64,000 bases of DNA from Butyricimonas faecalis. GTDB taxonomy: Bacteria > Bacteroidota > Bacteroidia > Bacteroidales > Marinifilaceae. The stretch covers positions 434,001-498,000 of the forward strand of contig NZ_CP032819.1 of NCBI RefSeq assembly GCF_003991565.1. The letters are read 5' to 3'. Below the pieces are notes generated by a model, which was given only the letters and a program-made list of their open reading frames with translations, was not told where the DNA came from and ran no database searches. The translations under genes and the position numbers were made by a program. Positions 1 through 9,252 of the stretch are shown piece after piece. Each line of letters opens with the position of its first letter. Within the stretch, counting starts at the first letter, position 1.

Positions 1-665
1 GAGGCTAGTTTACGATCTTTTAGGATTGTGGCTAGTTCTTCGATGATGATGCCTAGTGAATAGATATCCGTTCTACAATCCAGAGTCGCATTCGGGTCTA
101 GTTGTTCCGGAGCGAGGTATTTTTCTGTTCCTGCAGGTATTTTTAGGATTTCATAATCATCACAATCAGCAAGTCCGAAATCGATAAGTTTGACGTTATT
201 CCCGTTGTACGTGATGAGAATATTGTTGGGTTTCAGGTCTTTGTGAATAAGTTGTTTGTTGTGGATATACTGCAAGGCGTTACATATTTCCGTGATAAAT
301 TTGTAGGCTAAGGCTCGGGTTAGTTTGCCTTGTTCAATGAAGGTGGTTAGCGGAATGCCGTCGATATATTCCAGTACGATGTAATTTCCTAAAAGGTCAT
401 TCTTTTCCCAACCGATGGTATGGCGGATGTTGGGGTGGTCCAATTGATAACCGATGTTGAATTCTTTCAACAGGAGTTGTTTGTAGAATTCTTGTGAGGA
501 ATAGAAAGGCTGTAGGCTTTTGAGTATATGCAGTTTTCCATACCGGCGGCATAGATGTAGTCTGCTATACCCGTTAGCCGGCGTATAGAATTCTTTCAGG
601 TCCGAGTATATATCCACGGTTATATCTTCTCCGAAAAAGCCGGATGATAAAGTCTCCTCGTTCAT
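1..665 (-). CDS. Ser/Thr protein kinase (partial, runs off left edge)
   Basis: Reading the minus strand from the ATG at 665 gives an open frame to the window edge (about 221 residues seen). It shows a eukaryotic-like kinase fold: catalytic loop HKDLKPNNIL (HRD-type Asp, with Lys and Asn), a DFG motif in KLIDFGLAD, and an APE motif in YLAPEQLDP followed by a DIYSLG segment. A clear glycine-rich loop is not visible near the N-terminus. Its start codon shares one base with the stop of the upstream gene (TAATG), so the two are probably translationally coupled. By family it phosphorylates Ser/Thr in the cytoplasm; the target is unknown. The C-terminus, including any membrane or sensor part, lies outside the window. 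Confidence 0.85.
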   Translation of the reverse strand, partial: MNEETLSSGFFGEDITVDIYSDLKEFYTPANGYSRLHLCRRYGKLHILKSLQPFYSSQEFYKQLLLKEFNIGYQLDHPNIRHTIGWEKNDLLGNYIVLEYIDGIPLTTFIEQGKLTRALAYKFITEICNALQYIHNKQLIHKDLKPNNILITYNGNNVKLIDFGLADCDDYEILKIPAGTEKYLAPEQLDPNATLDCRTDIYSLGIIIEELATILKDRKLA

Positions 666-1237
666 TATGTCAGTTGATTGATTAACGTGAGTCCCCCGTT
701 ACGTCCGGCTATGAAAGGCGGAGTTTTTTGGTTATCTCTTAAAATGTAGGATAACAATAAAGGTTGGCCCATTAGGAAACAAGCTGTTTCGAAGCAATCT
801 CCTTTTTTCAGTTTGGATTGTTTCGAGTCGATAACCTGAAAGTGGGCTTCCCCGTGATATTGCAGGCGCAAGTAACGATTGGGCGACCAGCCTATTTCTA
901 TCTCGTCTCCCGGTTTCAAATTCTGCACTTGTATTTGTCGTGTGGTGAAGAATGAAGAATTGTATATTGTACTAGTTTTCAAATGAATGCAAAAATCACT
1001 GAAACAATTGAAACCGATGTATCGGGATAATAAATCTAGGGTTTGTGTGCGCGGTTGATGTGTGTCGTTGACGTACCCCCACAAGCGTTTTAAGGTGGAG
1101 GTGGAGATCAAATAACCGTGTTCGGATTTTAAATGAAGAGAGAATTCGTCGAAATCGGTCGTGGTAAGTAAGTTTCGAGAATACTTTTTTCCGACTAATG
1201 TCAATAGCTCCATTATTTCCGGTTTCAATTTATTCAT
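665..1237 (-). CDS. Helix-turn-helix-like hypothetical protein coupled to kinase
   Basis: A 190-aa protein, first gene of the pair with the kinase. Residues about 20-75 form a helical region with STSTLKRLWGY and TLDLLSRYIGF, a pattern common at the N-terminus of Bacteroidota regulators and probably a helix-turn-helix-like or scaffold domain. The C-terminal half (about 95-185) is predicted beta-rich, with a GDEIEIGWSPNRYLRLQY segment. No membrane segment or signal peptide is visible. The one-base overlap with the kinase start suggests the two proteins act together, perhaps as regulator and partner. I do not recognise a specific function. Confidence 0.6.
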   Translation of the reverse strand: MNKLKPEIMELLTLVGKKYSRNLLTTTDFDEFSLHLKSEHGYLISTSTLKRLWGYVNDTHQPRTQTLDLLSRYIGFNCFSDFCIHLKTSTIYNSSFFTTRQIQVQNLKPGDEIEIGWSPNRYLRLQYHGEAHFQVIDSKQSKLKKGDCFETACFLMGQPLLLSYILRDNQKTPPFIAGRNGGLTLINQLT

Positions 1238-1271
1238 TCGATATACAATTAGATTTATTTATAAATGATGA

Positions 1272-1279
1272 CAAATTTA
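1272..1279 (-). promoter_or_regulatory. -7 promoter element for kinase operon
   Basis: On the minus strand this reads TAAATTTG, matching the Bacteroidota -7 consensus TAnnTTTG, 35 bp upstream of the 190-aa gene start. No clear -33 TTTG was found. Confidence 0.5.
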
Positions 1280-1340
1280 CTAGAATATGGCGGAATAGAA
1301 AAATTTTTAAACGGATAAAAGCAAGTCAAAATTAAATCAC

Positions 1341-1348
1341 TATATTTG
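1341..1348 (+). promoter_or_regulatory. -7 promoter element for ECF sigma gene
   Basis: TATATTTG matches the Bacteroidota -7 consensus and lies 18 bp before the sigma-factor ATG. The 5' leader would be very short. No convincing -33 element is seen. Confidence 0.5.
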
Positions 1349-1366
1349 TCTGATTGGTGATGAAGT

Positions 1367-1930
1367 ATGTATGCCGATATGATAGATGAGCAGTTGATTT
1401 TATCCGGGGTAAATCGCAAAAATGAAAAGGCTTGGAAGAGTCTTTACGAGCATTACTATGCGGCATTGTGTACTTATGTGAACCGGATTTTGAAGGGATC
1501 GGAGAGTACGGAGGATTTGGTGCAGGAGGTTTTTATTGCTGTTTGGAGATCTGAAAAAAGGTTTGATTCGGTACAGGATTTAACTCGTTATCTGTACCGG
1601 GCCTGTTATAATAATGCGTTGGTGTTCGTGAGGAATAACCAGATTCATGATACCATATTGAATTCAATAGGGGCAGAAAGTGATTTTACTGCTGATGACG
1701 TGTATGCGCAAACGGTTCGGGAGGAGGTAACACGGCAGTTGTACGTGTATATTGAAGGGCTACCTTCGGAACAGAAAAAAGTAATTTTAATGAGTATTGA
1801 AGGGTATTCATGGGATGAAATTGCTGAAAAATTGAGAATAAGTGTAAATACCGTCAAAACGCATAAGAGTCGCGGGTTCAAATATTTACGTTCAAAATTG
1901 CAAGATTCCGTGTGTTTGTTTTTAATTTAA
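1367..1930 (+). CDS. ECF (extracytoplasmic function) RNA polymerase sigma factor
   Basis: A 187-aa sigma-70 family protein of typical ECF length. Region 2 is visible around residues 25-65 (SLYEHYYAALCTYV, then EDLVQEVFIAVW) and region 4 around 125-175, with the recognition helix in WDEIAEKLRISVNTVKTHK. It directs RNA polymerase to specific promoters when released by its anti-sigma partner, here almost certainly the FecR-like protein 77 bp downstream, and so probably controls the SusC/SusD locus that follows. The ATG at 1379 (MIDEQL) is an alternative start. This arrangement is the classic Bacteroidota trans-envelope signalling cassette. Confidence 0.93.
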   Translation: MYADMIDEQLILSGVNRKNEKAWKSLYEHYYAALCTYVNRILKGSESTEDLVQEVFIAVWRSEKRFDSVQDLTRYLYRACYNNALVFVRNNQIHDTILNSIGAESDFTADDVYAQTVREEVTRQLYVYIEGLPSEQKKVILMSIEGYSWDEIAEKLRISVNTVKTHKSRGFKYLRSKLQDSVCLFLI

Positions 1931-2007
1931 TTGAAAAAAAAGTGTCTTTTCGTGTCATCTGAAATCGAGAGTTGTGTATTATGAGTATACAATGTGAAAT
2001 ATAATAG

Positions 2008-3168
2008 ATGATGACAAAGAAAAATATATATGATGATGCTTCCTTGATCAGAAAATCGTTAATAAAGGATTTGAGTGATAAGGAACAAAAGGAGTTAGAT
2101 CAATTGTTGGATGATCAATCTTTACAGGAGGTGTATGAGGAGTTGCAGGATCGCGACTATTTGAAGAAGCAATTTATGGAATATGAAAAGTATTCTTCAG
2201 ATAAGGCGTATGGTGAGTTTAGAGAAAAAAGGGGACATACAAGACGAATTAGAACTATACGTTGGGTTGCTGCGGTTGCAGCCGTGTGGGTATTGGCATT
2301 GGGCATTACCTTGTGGATGACCTTGGGGGAGAAAGAAAACGTGGTCCCGACCCCACTGGTTTCGAAAATTATTCCGGCCGGGGAGAAGAAAGCCACGTTG
2401 ACTTTAGCAGATGGTACGAAAGTTAACGTGGAAGAAATAGCGACACAAGTGTTGTTGGAGAAGGGTATGAATATTGAATATAAGAATGGGGAGATTGCTT
2501 ATAATAAAGGTGAGGAAAAAACGACAGAGGTTATTTATAACAAACTGGAGGTTCCTCGGGGTGGAGAGTGTATAATCACGCTAGACGACGGGACTAAGGT
2601 ATGGGTAAATGCGGAAACGAAGTTGAAATATCCGGTGGCTTTTGTTGGTGATTGTCGTGAAGTGTTTTTGGAAGGAGAAGCATTTTTTGACGTGACAAAA
2701 AATGAAAAACCTTTTGTTGTGAAGACTGCTTTTGGAGATGTGCGGGTGTTGGGAACAGCATTTGGAATAAGTGCTTACACGGGTGAACCGGAAAGTTATA
2801 CTACTTTAGTAAGAGGCAAAGTAAGTGTTGAAAGAGAAGGGGGTAAACCTATTGTCGTTTTACCAGGTGAACAGGTAGTGACTTCTAAAGACGGACAGAT
2901 GATAAAGAAGGAGGTGGATGTTGAAGAGTTTGTGGGTTGGAAAGATGGAATTTACGTGTTTAAGGAGAAGAGTTTGGGAGAGATTATGAAGACGTTGGAG
3001 AGGTGGTATAATATATCCGTAGTTTTCCAGGAGAAGAGTTTGGTTGATTTGCCGTTTACGGGTAATTTGAAACGTTATGATGATATAAATGTATTTTTTG
3101 ATGCTTTGACCCGTACGGGGGATATGAAGTATCGGGTGGAAGGAGATCAAGTGATCCTATATAAATAA
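2008..3168 (+). CDS. FecR-family anti-sigma factor
   Basis: 386 aa. An N-terminal cytoplasmic segment (1-85), one membrane helix at about 86-104, then a periplasmic part with a FecR domain (about 175-290; GGECIITLDDGTKVWVNAET is typical) and a C-terminal DUF4974-type domain (about 315-386). Family role: it spans the inner membrane, holds the ECF sigma factor, and senses the N-terminal signalling domain of the TonB-dependent transporter. Context fits: sigma gene upstream, SusC with an STN domain downstream. Two ATGs lie in tandem at 2008 and 2011; either may be used. Confidence 0.93.
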   Translation: MMTKKNIYDDASLIRKSLIKDLSDKEQKELDQLLDDQSLQEVYEELQDRDYLKKQFMEYEKYSSDKAYGEFREKRGHTRRIRTIRWVAAVAAVWVLALGITLWMTLGEKENVVPTPLVSKIIPAGEKKATLTLADGTKVNVEEIATQVLLEKGMNIEYKNGEIAYNKGEEKTTEVIYNKLEVPRGGECIITLDDGTKVWVNAETKLKYPVAFVGDCREVFLEGEAFFDVTKNEKPFVVKTAFGDVRVLGTAFGISAYTGEPESYTTLVRGKVSVEREGGKPIVVLPGEQVVTSKDGQMIKKEVDVEEFVGWKDGIYVFKEKSLGEIMKTLERWYNISVVFQEKSLVDLPFTGNLKRYDDINVFFDALTRTGDMKYRVEGDQVILYK

Positions 3169-3172
3169 AAAC

Positions 3173-3217
3173 GAGATAACGGGCTACAAATTTCTCAGGT
3201 TCGATGTCCATTATCTC
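3173..3217. repeat. Inverted repeat between FecR and SusC
   Basis: GAGATAA at 3173-3179 pairs with TTATCTC at 3211-3217, extended imperfectly by GGG/CC. It is not followed by a T-run, so it may be an mRNA-processing or attenuation hairpin rather than a strong terminator. Confidence 0.4.
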
Positions 3218-3242
3218 ATCTTAACAAGTAATTTACAAATCT

Positions 3243-6200
3243 ATGAAAAAAAATCCATTTTTAAGGTGGAAAAGGCTTATAAAGTGTAGAAGCTTTTTTC
3301 ACGTGATGAGTTTGACGCTTGTTCTGACATTGGGTAGTTTGTCAGGATATGGCGCAAAAGCCGTGCGAGACACTATTTCATTGAATTTGCAAGAGGTGAA
3401 ATTGGAGAGGTTCGTGGAGGTGATGAAACAGAAAACGGGATTGAATTTCCTGTACAATTCATTGCTGTTTAAGGATGCAAAACCTGTTTCCGTGACGGCA
3501 ACCGGTGAAAATTGGGAAACGGTGTTGAAGAGAGTCTTGGATAAGGAGGGGTTCACGTATGATGTGAAGGATGAAATTGTGGTGATTAAGCGGAAAGCTG
3601 AAACTACGGATGAAAAGTTTGTTATTGTAAAGGGGAAAGTGATTGACTCACGTAAAGAACCGCTTCCGGGTGTAACCGTGTTACTGAAAGGTATGACGAT
3701 TGGGACGGTGACGGATGTTAAAGGCGAGTTTTCCATTCGGGTTCCTCAAAGCGTAGATTCTTTGATTGTCAGTTTTATCGGGATGCAGACCGTGTATTTG
3801 AAACTTGAAAAAGATAAGTTGGAGTACACGGTTGTCATGAAAGAGGATGTCACGCAGTTGGGAGAGGTGGTTGTTACCGGATACCAGGAGTTTGATAAGA
3901 CCAGAATGGCCGGATCCGTTTCTTCCATTAAGGCTGAAGATTTGTATTTTAATGGAACGAATACTTTGGAACAGGCTTTACAAGGGCGTTTGCCGGGAGT
4001 TGTTATCACTAACACGAGCGGGTTGGTTGGAGTTCGCCAGAAAACAAGAGTTCGTGGAACTTCTACTTTGTTAGGTAGTCAAGAGCCTGTTTGGGTTGTG
4101 GATGGAATTATACAGGAAGATCCGCTTCCATTTGATACGCAGACGTTCAATAGCGTGGGAGAGATTAATTCCGATAATTTTGATTACATACGGAATTTTG
4201 TGGGTAGTTCCATTTCTTGGTTGAATCCCAATGATATAGAGAGTATTACTGTTTTAAAAGATGCTTCTTCCACCGCTATTTATGGAGTTCGGGCTGCCAA
4301 CGGGGTCATCGTTATCAAGACGAAACGGGGGAAAACGGGTGCCGCTTCAATTTCTTACTCGGCTTCGATGAACGTGGCAGAACAGGTAACTTATGATAAA
4401 CTGGAATTGATGAATTCAAAAGAACGGGTGGCTGTATCCCGGGAAATTTTTCAGAGAGGATTGACAGCTTCTTGGTCGAATAATAATATCGGTTATGCCG
4501 GTGCACTAAGTCAATATCTGAATAAAGAGATTTCTGGAGAGGAATTTGAGAAACGTGTAGCAAAATTGGAAACAACCAATACGGATTGGTTTGATATTCT
4601 TTTCCGTAATCCGTTTAGTCATAATCATTCGCTTTCAATTTCTGGGGGAAGTGAAGATGTGCGGTATTATACGTCTTTGTCATACAGTTCCACTAAAGGT
4701 ACAGCGGTTGGGAATGATTCCGAATCTTACGGGGCGAGCGTGGGATTGGATATGACGGTGACAGATAAGTTTAGAGCTTCGTTTACATTGGCCGGTTCTC
4801 ATGGTACGACAAAAGGTTTTACGATTGTCAGTCCTTATGAGTATGCGACAAAAACGAATCGGTCTATTGCCGCTTATGAAGATAATGGTGAGTTAGCTTA
4901 TTATCAAAAAGAGAGTGGTTATTTGTTTAATATTATCAATGAGAGAGATGAGTCCGGAACTTCAAATAAAACATTGTCGTTGAATACGAATTTGAATTTG
5001 AATTATGATTTCACGGAATCTTTGAAGTTTCAGATGCTGGGAAGTGTGAATATAGCTTCTGTTATAGGAGAGTCTTGGGCAACGGAGAAAACAGAATATA
5101 TAGCTAAAATTCGGTACTATGATTATGGTGCCTATAAAGCGGTTGATGATAAATATAAAAACTCACCGCTTCCGGTTGGTGGGGAGTATAGTCAAGATGA
5201 GAATAAAACGGTATCTTGGAACTGGAGAAATTCGCTTTCTTACGATAAAGTGTTTAATGGGGTACACGCTTTAACTACGATGTTGGGATTGGAATTGAGT
5301 AGTACGAAAAATACAGGTTTTTCTTCCACGGCTTACGGTTATCTGAAATATAGGGGAAAGTCATTTGCTCAAGTTCCAACGGTGTTGATCAATCCGTATG
5401 GCAAAACAGAATATGCAAACGAGTTAATGAAGAAATTTACACGGAAGGTGACAGACCGGAAGACCAATCAACTAGGCGCTTATTTGACAATGAATTATGC
5501 TTATGACGGTAAATATGTTGTGAATTTCAGCGTGAGATTGGATGCTTCCAACCGTTTTGGGCGTTATGCCAATGAGAATTTTAACCCGGTGTGGGCCGGA
5601 GGACTTCGTTGGAATGTATCCCGGGAGGCTTGGTTCAGCAAACAGAATATCGTGTCTGATTTGAGTTTGCGTTTCAGTTACGGGTATCAGAGAAATATGG
5701 CAACAAATTATAGTCCCTCTTTGATTGTGAAAGTACCGACTGGAGCACTTAGTGAAATTACTGATTTGAATACGGGAGATGATTTGCTGGAAATCAGTTC
5801 TTTGCCTTATGAAGATTTGCGTTGGGAAAAGACCTCTTCTTATAATTACGGTTTAGATATGGGATTGTTCCAAAATAAGATACGGGTAGGTTTTGAGTAT
5901 TATGTGAAGAAAGGAAAGGATATGATTACTTCTTTACTGGTGCCTCGTGAGTATGGTATAGAAAATATGCCGGTGAACGGGGGAAGTATGGAAAATTCAG
6001 GATGGGAGTTAAGTGTAAATTTCACCCCGGTACGGACTAAGAATTTTACTTGGGATATGGGAATGAATACCTCCAAGAATAATAATGAGATTACAAAAGT
6101 GGGAGTCCAAAATCTTACTTGGAAAACTGCTGTTGGTGGAAACTATTACAAGAAAGGTTATCCCGTTTCTGCTTTTTGGGCATTTGATTGTGATGGTATT

Positions 6201-6818
6201 GATCCGGAAACCGGTTATCCGATTATTAATTTGGATGTTCACGATGGGAGTGATCCGTTAAATGATCCAACGGCTTATATGAAGTATGCCGGAAAATTAG
6301 ATCCGGATTTCACGGGTGGATTGACCATGTCATTCCGCTATAAGCAATTATCGTTGTCTACCAGTTTTTATTTACAAGTAGGCGGTAAAAAGTTTTTGAT
6401 GGAAGCTTACGCATCGCAGACTCTTCCTTCTGAATATGAGAATTTGTCTTCCGAGTTGAATAAACGTTGGCGTCCGGGGGATACGTCTGCAAAATTCCCG
6501 GGTTTGCCGGATAAGAATGTGGTGAATTTTTATCTGCCAAACAATAAAACATATAGTAATGTTTACGAGATGTATAATTATAGCGATGTAAGGGTAGTGA
6601 ATGCTTCTTCCTTGAAATGCAATCGTATTTCGTTAAATTATTCTTTCCCGGAACAGTTGGCCAAACGTTTTGGCGTGAAATTCATTAGTATGGGGGCAAG
6701 TATGTCCAATCCATTTACCATTGCGCATAAAGATTTTAAGGGACGAGATCCGGAAGTGGCAACAGGTGCGCAACCGATAACGAGTTCCTATTCATTCAGT
6801 CTTAATGTAACCTTTTAG
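3243..6818 (+). CDS. SusC/RagA-family TonB-dependent outer membrane transporter with STN domain
   Basis: 1191 aa. N-terminal signal sequence (hydrophobic core in VMSLTLVLTLGSLSGYGAKA), then an STN signalling domain (about 47-120), a carboxypeptidase-regulatory-like beta-sandwich (about 128-205), the LGEVVVTGYQ linker typical of SusC, a plug domain, and a long beta-barrel ending in the aromatic terminus NVTF. It should import a ligand across the outer membrane using TonB energy. The STN domain matches the upstream FecR/sigma pair, so ligand uptake probably induces the operon. The downstream peptidases suggest peptides or protein fragments rather than glycans as substrate (inference). Confidence 0.95.
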   Translation: MKKNPFLRWKRLIKCRSFFHVMSLTLVLTLGSLSGYGAKAVRDTISLNLQEVKLERFVEVMKQKTGLNFLYNSLLFKDAKPVSVTATGENWETVLKRVLDKEGFTYDVKDEIVVIKRKAETTDEKFVIVKGKVIDSRKEPLPGVTVLLKGMTIGTVTDVKGEFSIRVPQSVDSLIVSFIGMQTVYLKLEKDKLEYTVVMKEDVTQLGEVVVTGYQEFDKTRMAGSVSSIKAEDLYFNGTNTLEQALQGRLPGVVITNTSGLVGVRQKTRVRGTSTLLGSQEPVWVVDGIIQEDPLPFDTQTFNSVGEINSDNFDYIRNFVGSSISWLNPNDIESITVLKDASSTAIYGVRAANGVIVIKTKRGKTGAASISYSASMNVAEQVTYDKLELMNSKERVAVSREIFQRGLTASWSNNNIGYAGALSQYLNKEISGEEFEKRVAKLETTNTDWFDILFRNPFSHNHSLSISGGSEDVRYYTSLSYSSTKGTAVGNDSESYGASVGLDMTVTDKFRASFTLAGSHGTTKGFTIVSPYEYATKTNRSIAAYEDNGELAYYQKESGYLFNIINERDESGTSNKTLSLNTNLNLNYDFTESLKFQMLGSVNIASVIGESWATEKTEYIAKIRYYDYGAYKAVDDKYKNSPLPVGGEYSQDENKTVSWNWRNSLSYDKVFNGVHALTTMLGLELSSTKNTGFSSTAYGYLKYRGKSFAQVPTVLINPYGKTEYANELMKKFTRKVTDRKTNQLGAYLTMNYAYDGKYVVNFSVRLDASNRFGRYANENFNPVWAGGLRWNVSREAWFSKQNIVSDLSLRFSYGYQRNMATNYSPSLIVKVPTGALSEITDLNTGDDLLEISSLPYEDLRWEKTSSYNYGLDMGLFQNKIRVGFEYYVKKGKDMITSLLVPREYGIENMPVNGGSMENSGWELSVNFTPVRTKNFTWDMGMNTSKNNNEITKVGVQNLTWKTAVGGNYYKKGYPVSAFWAFDCDGIDPETGYPIINLDVHDGSDPLNDPTAYMKYAGKLDPDFTGGLTMSFRYKQLSLSTSFYLQVGGKKFLMEAYASQTLPSEYENLSSELNKRWRPGDTSAKFPGLPDKNVVNFYLPNNKTYSNVYEMYNYSDVRVVNASSLKCNRISLNYSFPEQLAKRFGVKFISMGASMSNPFTIAHKDFKGRDPEVATGAQPITSSYSFSLNVTF

Positions 6819-6828
6819 TTAATTGATT

Positions 6829-8283
6829 ATGAGAAAGAATTTATATATATGGTTATGGGTAATTTTGTTTATTAGTTCCTCATGCCATGATTTTTTCAAA
6901 GAATCCAGCCAGGATTTGATAAAACCTTCTTCTGTGGAGGATTTGCGGTCAGTGATGTACAAGGAGGCTTATCCTTATCAATTTGCATCGGATAACTATT
7001 TGATGTTTTTGACGGATGAGATACAATGTAACGGCTTATTACGTAATGAGTATGCAACACAACATGGAAATGCGACTCCCGTGTTTACCTTCAATCCGAT
7101 GATGTTTGACGGGGGAGAAGTATTTCCGACAAATGATGTAAATTCATGGAAGATTTATTACGAGAAAATTAAGGGATGTAATGTAATTATTGATTACGTA
7201 TCCGAGGTTTCCGGAACGGAACAAGAGAAAAATGCATTACTTGGGCAAGCCATGTTATTGCGGGGATATTATCATTTGAAATTAGCCATGATTTATTGCC
7301 AGGCTTATAGAGCTTCCGGTGTTGATCCGGAAAATGCATTGGGGATACCTTTGATGTTAACCATGGATTTGACGGATGAGTATCCTGAACGTCCTTCATT
7401 AAAGGCATCATACGCGCAGATAGAGAAAGATCTTTTGGAAGCGGCTTCGTTGTTGAAAGAAAATTATACTCCGGAAAGTGTATATCGCGTGGGCGATATT
7501 GCAGCTTATGTATTGCTTTCCCGTTTTTATTTGTTCCGGGGAGAGGCGGAAGATTTGGATAAAGCTATCCAATATGCAGGAAAGGCGATCGAAGAGGGAC
7601 CGATGCTGTCTCGTTTGTCCGTATTCTCTGGAACAGACAAGAGTGTTTTTGATAGTGACCAGAGTACTGAAGTGGTTTGGAATTATGGAACTAATTCTTT
7701 TAAAAATACGACATACTTTTTTACCTCAGCTTATTCGGAAACAGTACCTTGGAGTATTTCAACGGAACTACTTAATCAATATGGTTCAAATGATTTGAGG
7801 AGAAGCGTTTATTTTGTCCGGACTTTCGGTTCCGGGGAATATGGTGGAAAAATAGGACGAAATTCTTCGTATGGTGGTGACCACGGTATCCGTATGGCAG
7901 AAGCTTATTTGAATCGGGCGGAAGCGTTAGCTCGTCGTTTTATGGCAAAAGGAGATGGGAATGATCGAGTGCAGGCATTGCATGATTTGAATACGTTGAG
8001 AGAAACCAGATATGTAGATGGCACTTACGTGGAAGAAGAGATTGCGGATGCACAAGATTTGCTGGATTTTTGCTTGCAGGAACGTCGATTGGAATTATGT
8101 ATAGAGGAAGGATTCCGTTGGTTTGACATTAAACGTTTAGGTTTGTCTGTAACCCATAAATACATTGATAGTGAAGGGGTCGAACAGGAATATGTATTGG
8201 AAAGTAATTCGCTGTTATATGCTTTACCGATCCCGTATGATGCGATAGAACGGAATTATAAATTAAAACAAAATCCCAGATAG
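6829..8283 (+). CDS. SusD/RagB-family outer membrane lipoprotein
   Basis: About 484 aa from the ATG at 6829; an in-frame TTG two codons earlier is less likely. The signal peptide ends in a lipobox (ISSSC), so it is a lipoprotein that caps the SusC barrel. Helical TPR-like repeats and the late RRLELCIEEGFRWFDIKRLG segment are hallmarks of SusD/RagB proteins. It follows SusC after 10 bp and binds the substrate at the cell surface before transfer into the barrel. Confidence 0.93.
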   Translation: MRKNLYIWLWVILFISSSCHDFFKESSQDLIKPSSVEDLRSVMYKEAYPYQFASDNYLMFLTDEIQCNGLLRNEYATQHGNATPVFTFNPMMFDGGEVFPTNDVNSWKIYYEKIKGCNVIIDYVSEVSGTEQEKNALLGQAMLLRGYYHLKLAMIYCQAYRASGVDPENALGIPLMLTMDLTDEYPERPSLKASYAQIEKDLLEAASLLKENYTPESVYRVGDIAAYVLLSRFYLFRGEAEDLDKAIQYAGKAIEEGPMLSRLSVFSGTDKSVFDSDQSTEVVWNYGTNSFKNTTYFFTSAYSETVPWSISTELLNQYGSNDLRRSVYFVRTFGSGEYGGKIGRNSSYGGDHGIRMAEAYLNRAEALARRFMAKGDGNDRVQALHDLNTLRETRYVDGTYVEEEIADAQDLLDFCLQERRLELCIEEGFRWFDIKRLGLSVTHKYIDSEGVEQEYVLESNSLLYALPIPYDAIERNYKLKQNPR

Positions 8284-8285
8284 TT

Positions 8286-9251
8286 ATGAAATGGAATAAT
8301 TATTTCTATATAGGGTTGCTGCTGCAATTGGTGTTGGCGGCTTCCTGTTACGATGAAAAGAGTTTGGAACCTTCGGGAGAAATTTCCAGTTATTCTGTTC
8401 CCCAAGGAACGCATGATTATGATGATGTGATTGTGGATATTTTCAATCAGTATGGTAGTTGTTTGTTATATAAATATACAGATAAAGATACTTATTGGAC
8501 TCCTTCCGGTTGGATGAATGGTGTTTTAGGGGAAGAGGGGAAAAATGGTTATATAATAACACCTGCAGATGAAGCTTATGTGGGAGAGCAAGTGGATTTA
8601 ATTCGGAAAGCATGGTTTGCTCCTTATTCCGAAGAGTTTTTGAAGAAATTTCTGCCCGTAAAAATTATGCTTTGTGCTGATATTGATTCTGTATATATGC
8701 AATGGGATTTTTCGTCATGGCCTGCTAAGCAAGTTTATAAGTCGAAGAAAGTGAAAGCGTGGTACAATTACGACAATATTTGTGTGTCTTACGGTAATGA
8801 GGATGTAAAGAGTATGACAAAAGCGGACTCTCTTGCTTTCTGGAGGAAGATGGGATATATCTTTGTAGAGAGTATGATCGGTAGAAAACAAACGATTCCC
8901 ACGAAAGAATTTGAAGAGATTACAAATTATCAGACGAATGGAATTGGTTATTTGAAAGCTTCGGAATTATGGAAATTGGGTGTTCCGCGTTCCGTCAGTT
9001 ATAATGTAACCGTGGAAAATGATTGGAAAAGTTTTTTATTGATGATGGTTACTTGTTCTGAAGAATTTTTGACCCGTACGCCTGAATTCAATAGTGATTG
9101 GGATTATACGGAAAAGAATTGGGATGGCCTTCTGAACCCGGTGAAAGATGTGAACGGTCTGTTGAAGAAACGTTATGACATGGTACGGAATTATTTTATC
9201 GAGAATTATAACATGGATTTGCAAAAAGTGGGCAATGAATTAAATCGTTAG
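8286..9251 (+). CDS. Zinc metallohydrolase-like lipoprotein lacking HExxH
   Basis: 321 aa. The N-terminus is a lipoprotein signal (LVLAASCYDEK). Size, position directly after SusD, and a pattern of an IPTKEF segment, a GYLKA stretch and a later EEF motif resemble the SusCD-associated putative zinc metallohydrolase lipoproteins (Peptidase_Mx1/TIGR04549-like). Where that family has HExxH, this protein reads GYIFVESMI near residue 190, with no histidine pair, so it is probably not a catalytic zinc enzyme and may bind peptide instead. It starts 2 bp after the SusD stop and belongs to the same operon. The family assignment is from pattern recall and is moderate. Confidence 0.6.
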   Translation: MKWNNYFYIGLLLQLVLAASCYDEKSLEPSGEISSYSVPQGTHDYDDVIVDIFNQYGSCLLYKYTDKDTYWTPSGWMNGVLGEEGKNGYIITPADEAYVGEQVDLIRKAWFAPYSEEFLKKFLPVKIMLCADIDSVYMQWDFSSWPAKQVYKSKKVKAWYNYDNICVSYGNEDVKSMTKADSLAFWRKMGYIFVESMIGRKQTIPTKEFEEITNYQTNGIGYLKASELWKLGVPRSVSYNVTVENDWKSFLLMMVTCSEEFLTRTPEFNSDWDYTEKNWDGLLNPVKDVNGLLKKRYDMVRNYFIENYNMDLQKVGNELNR

Positions 9252-9252
9252 T

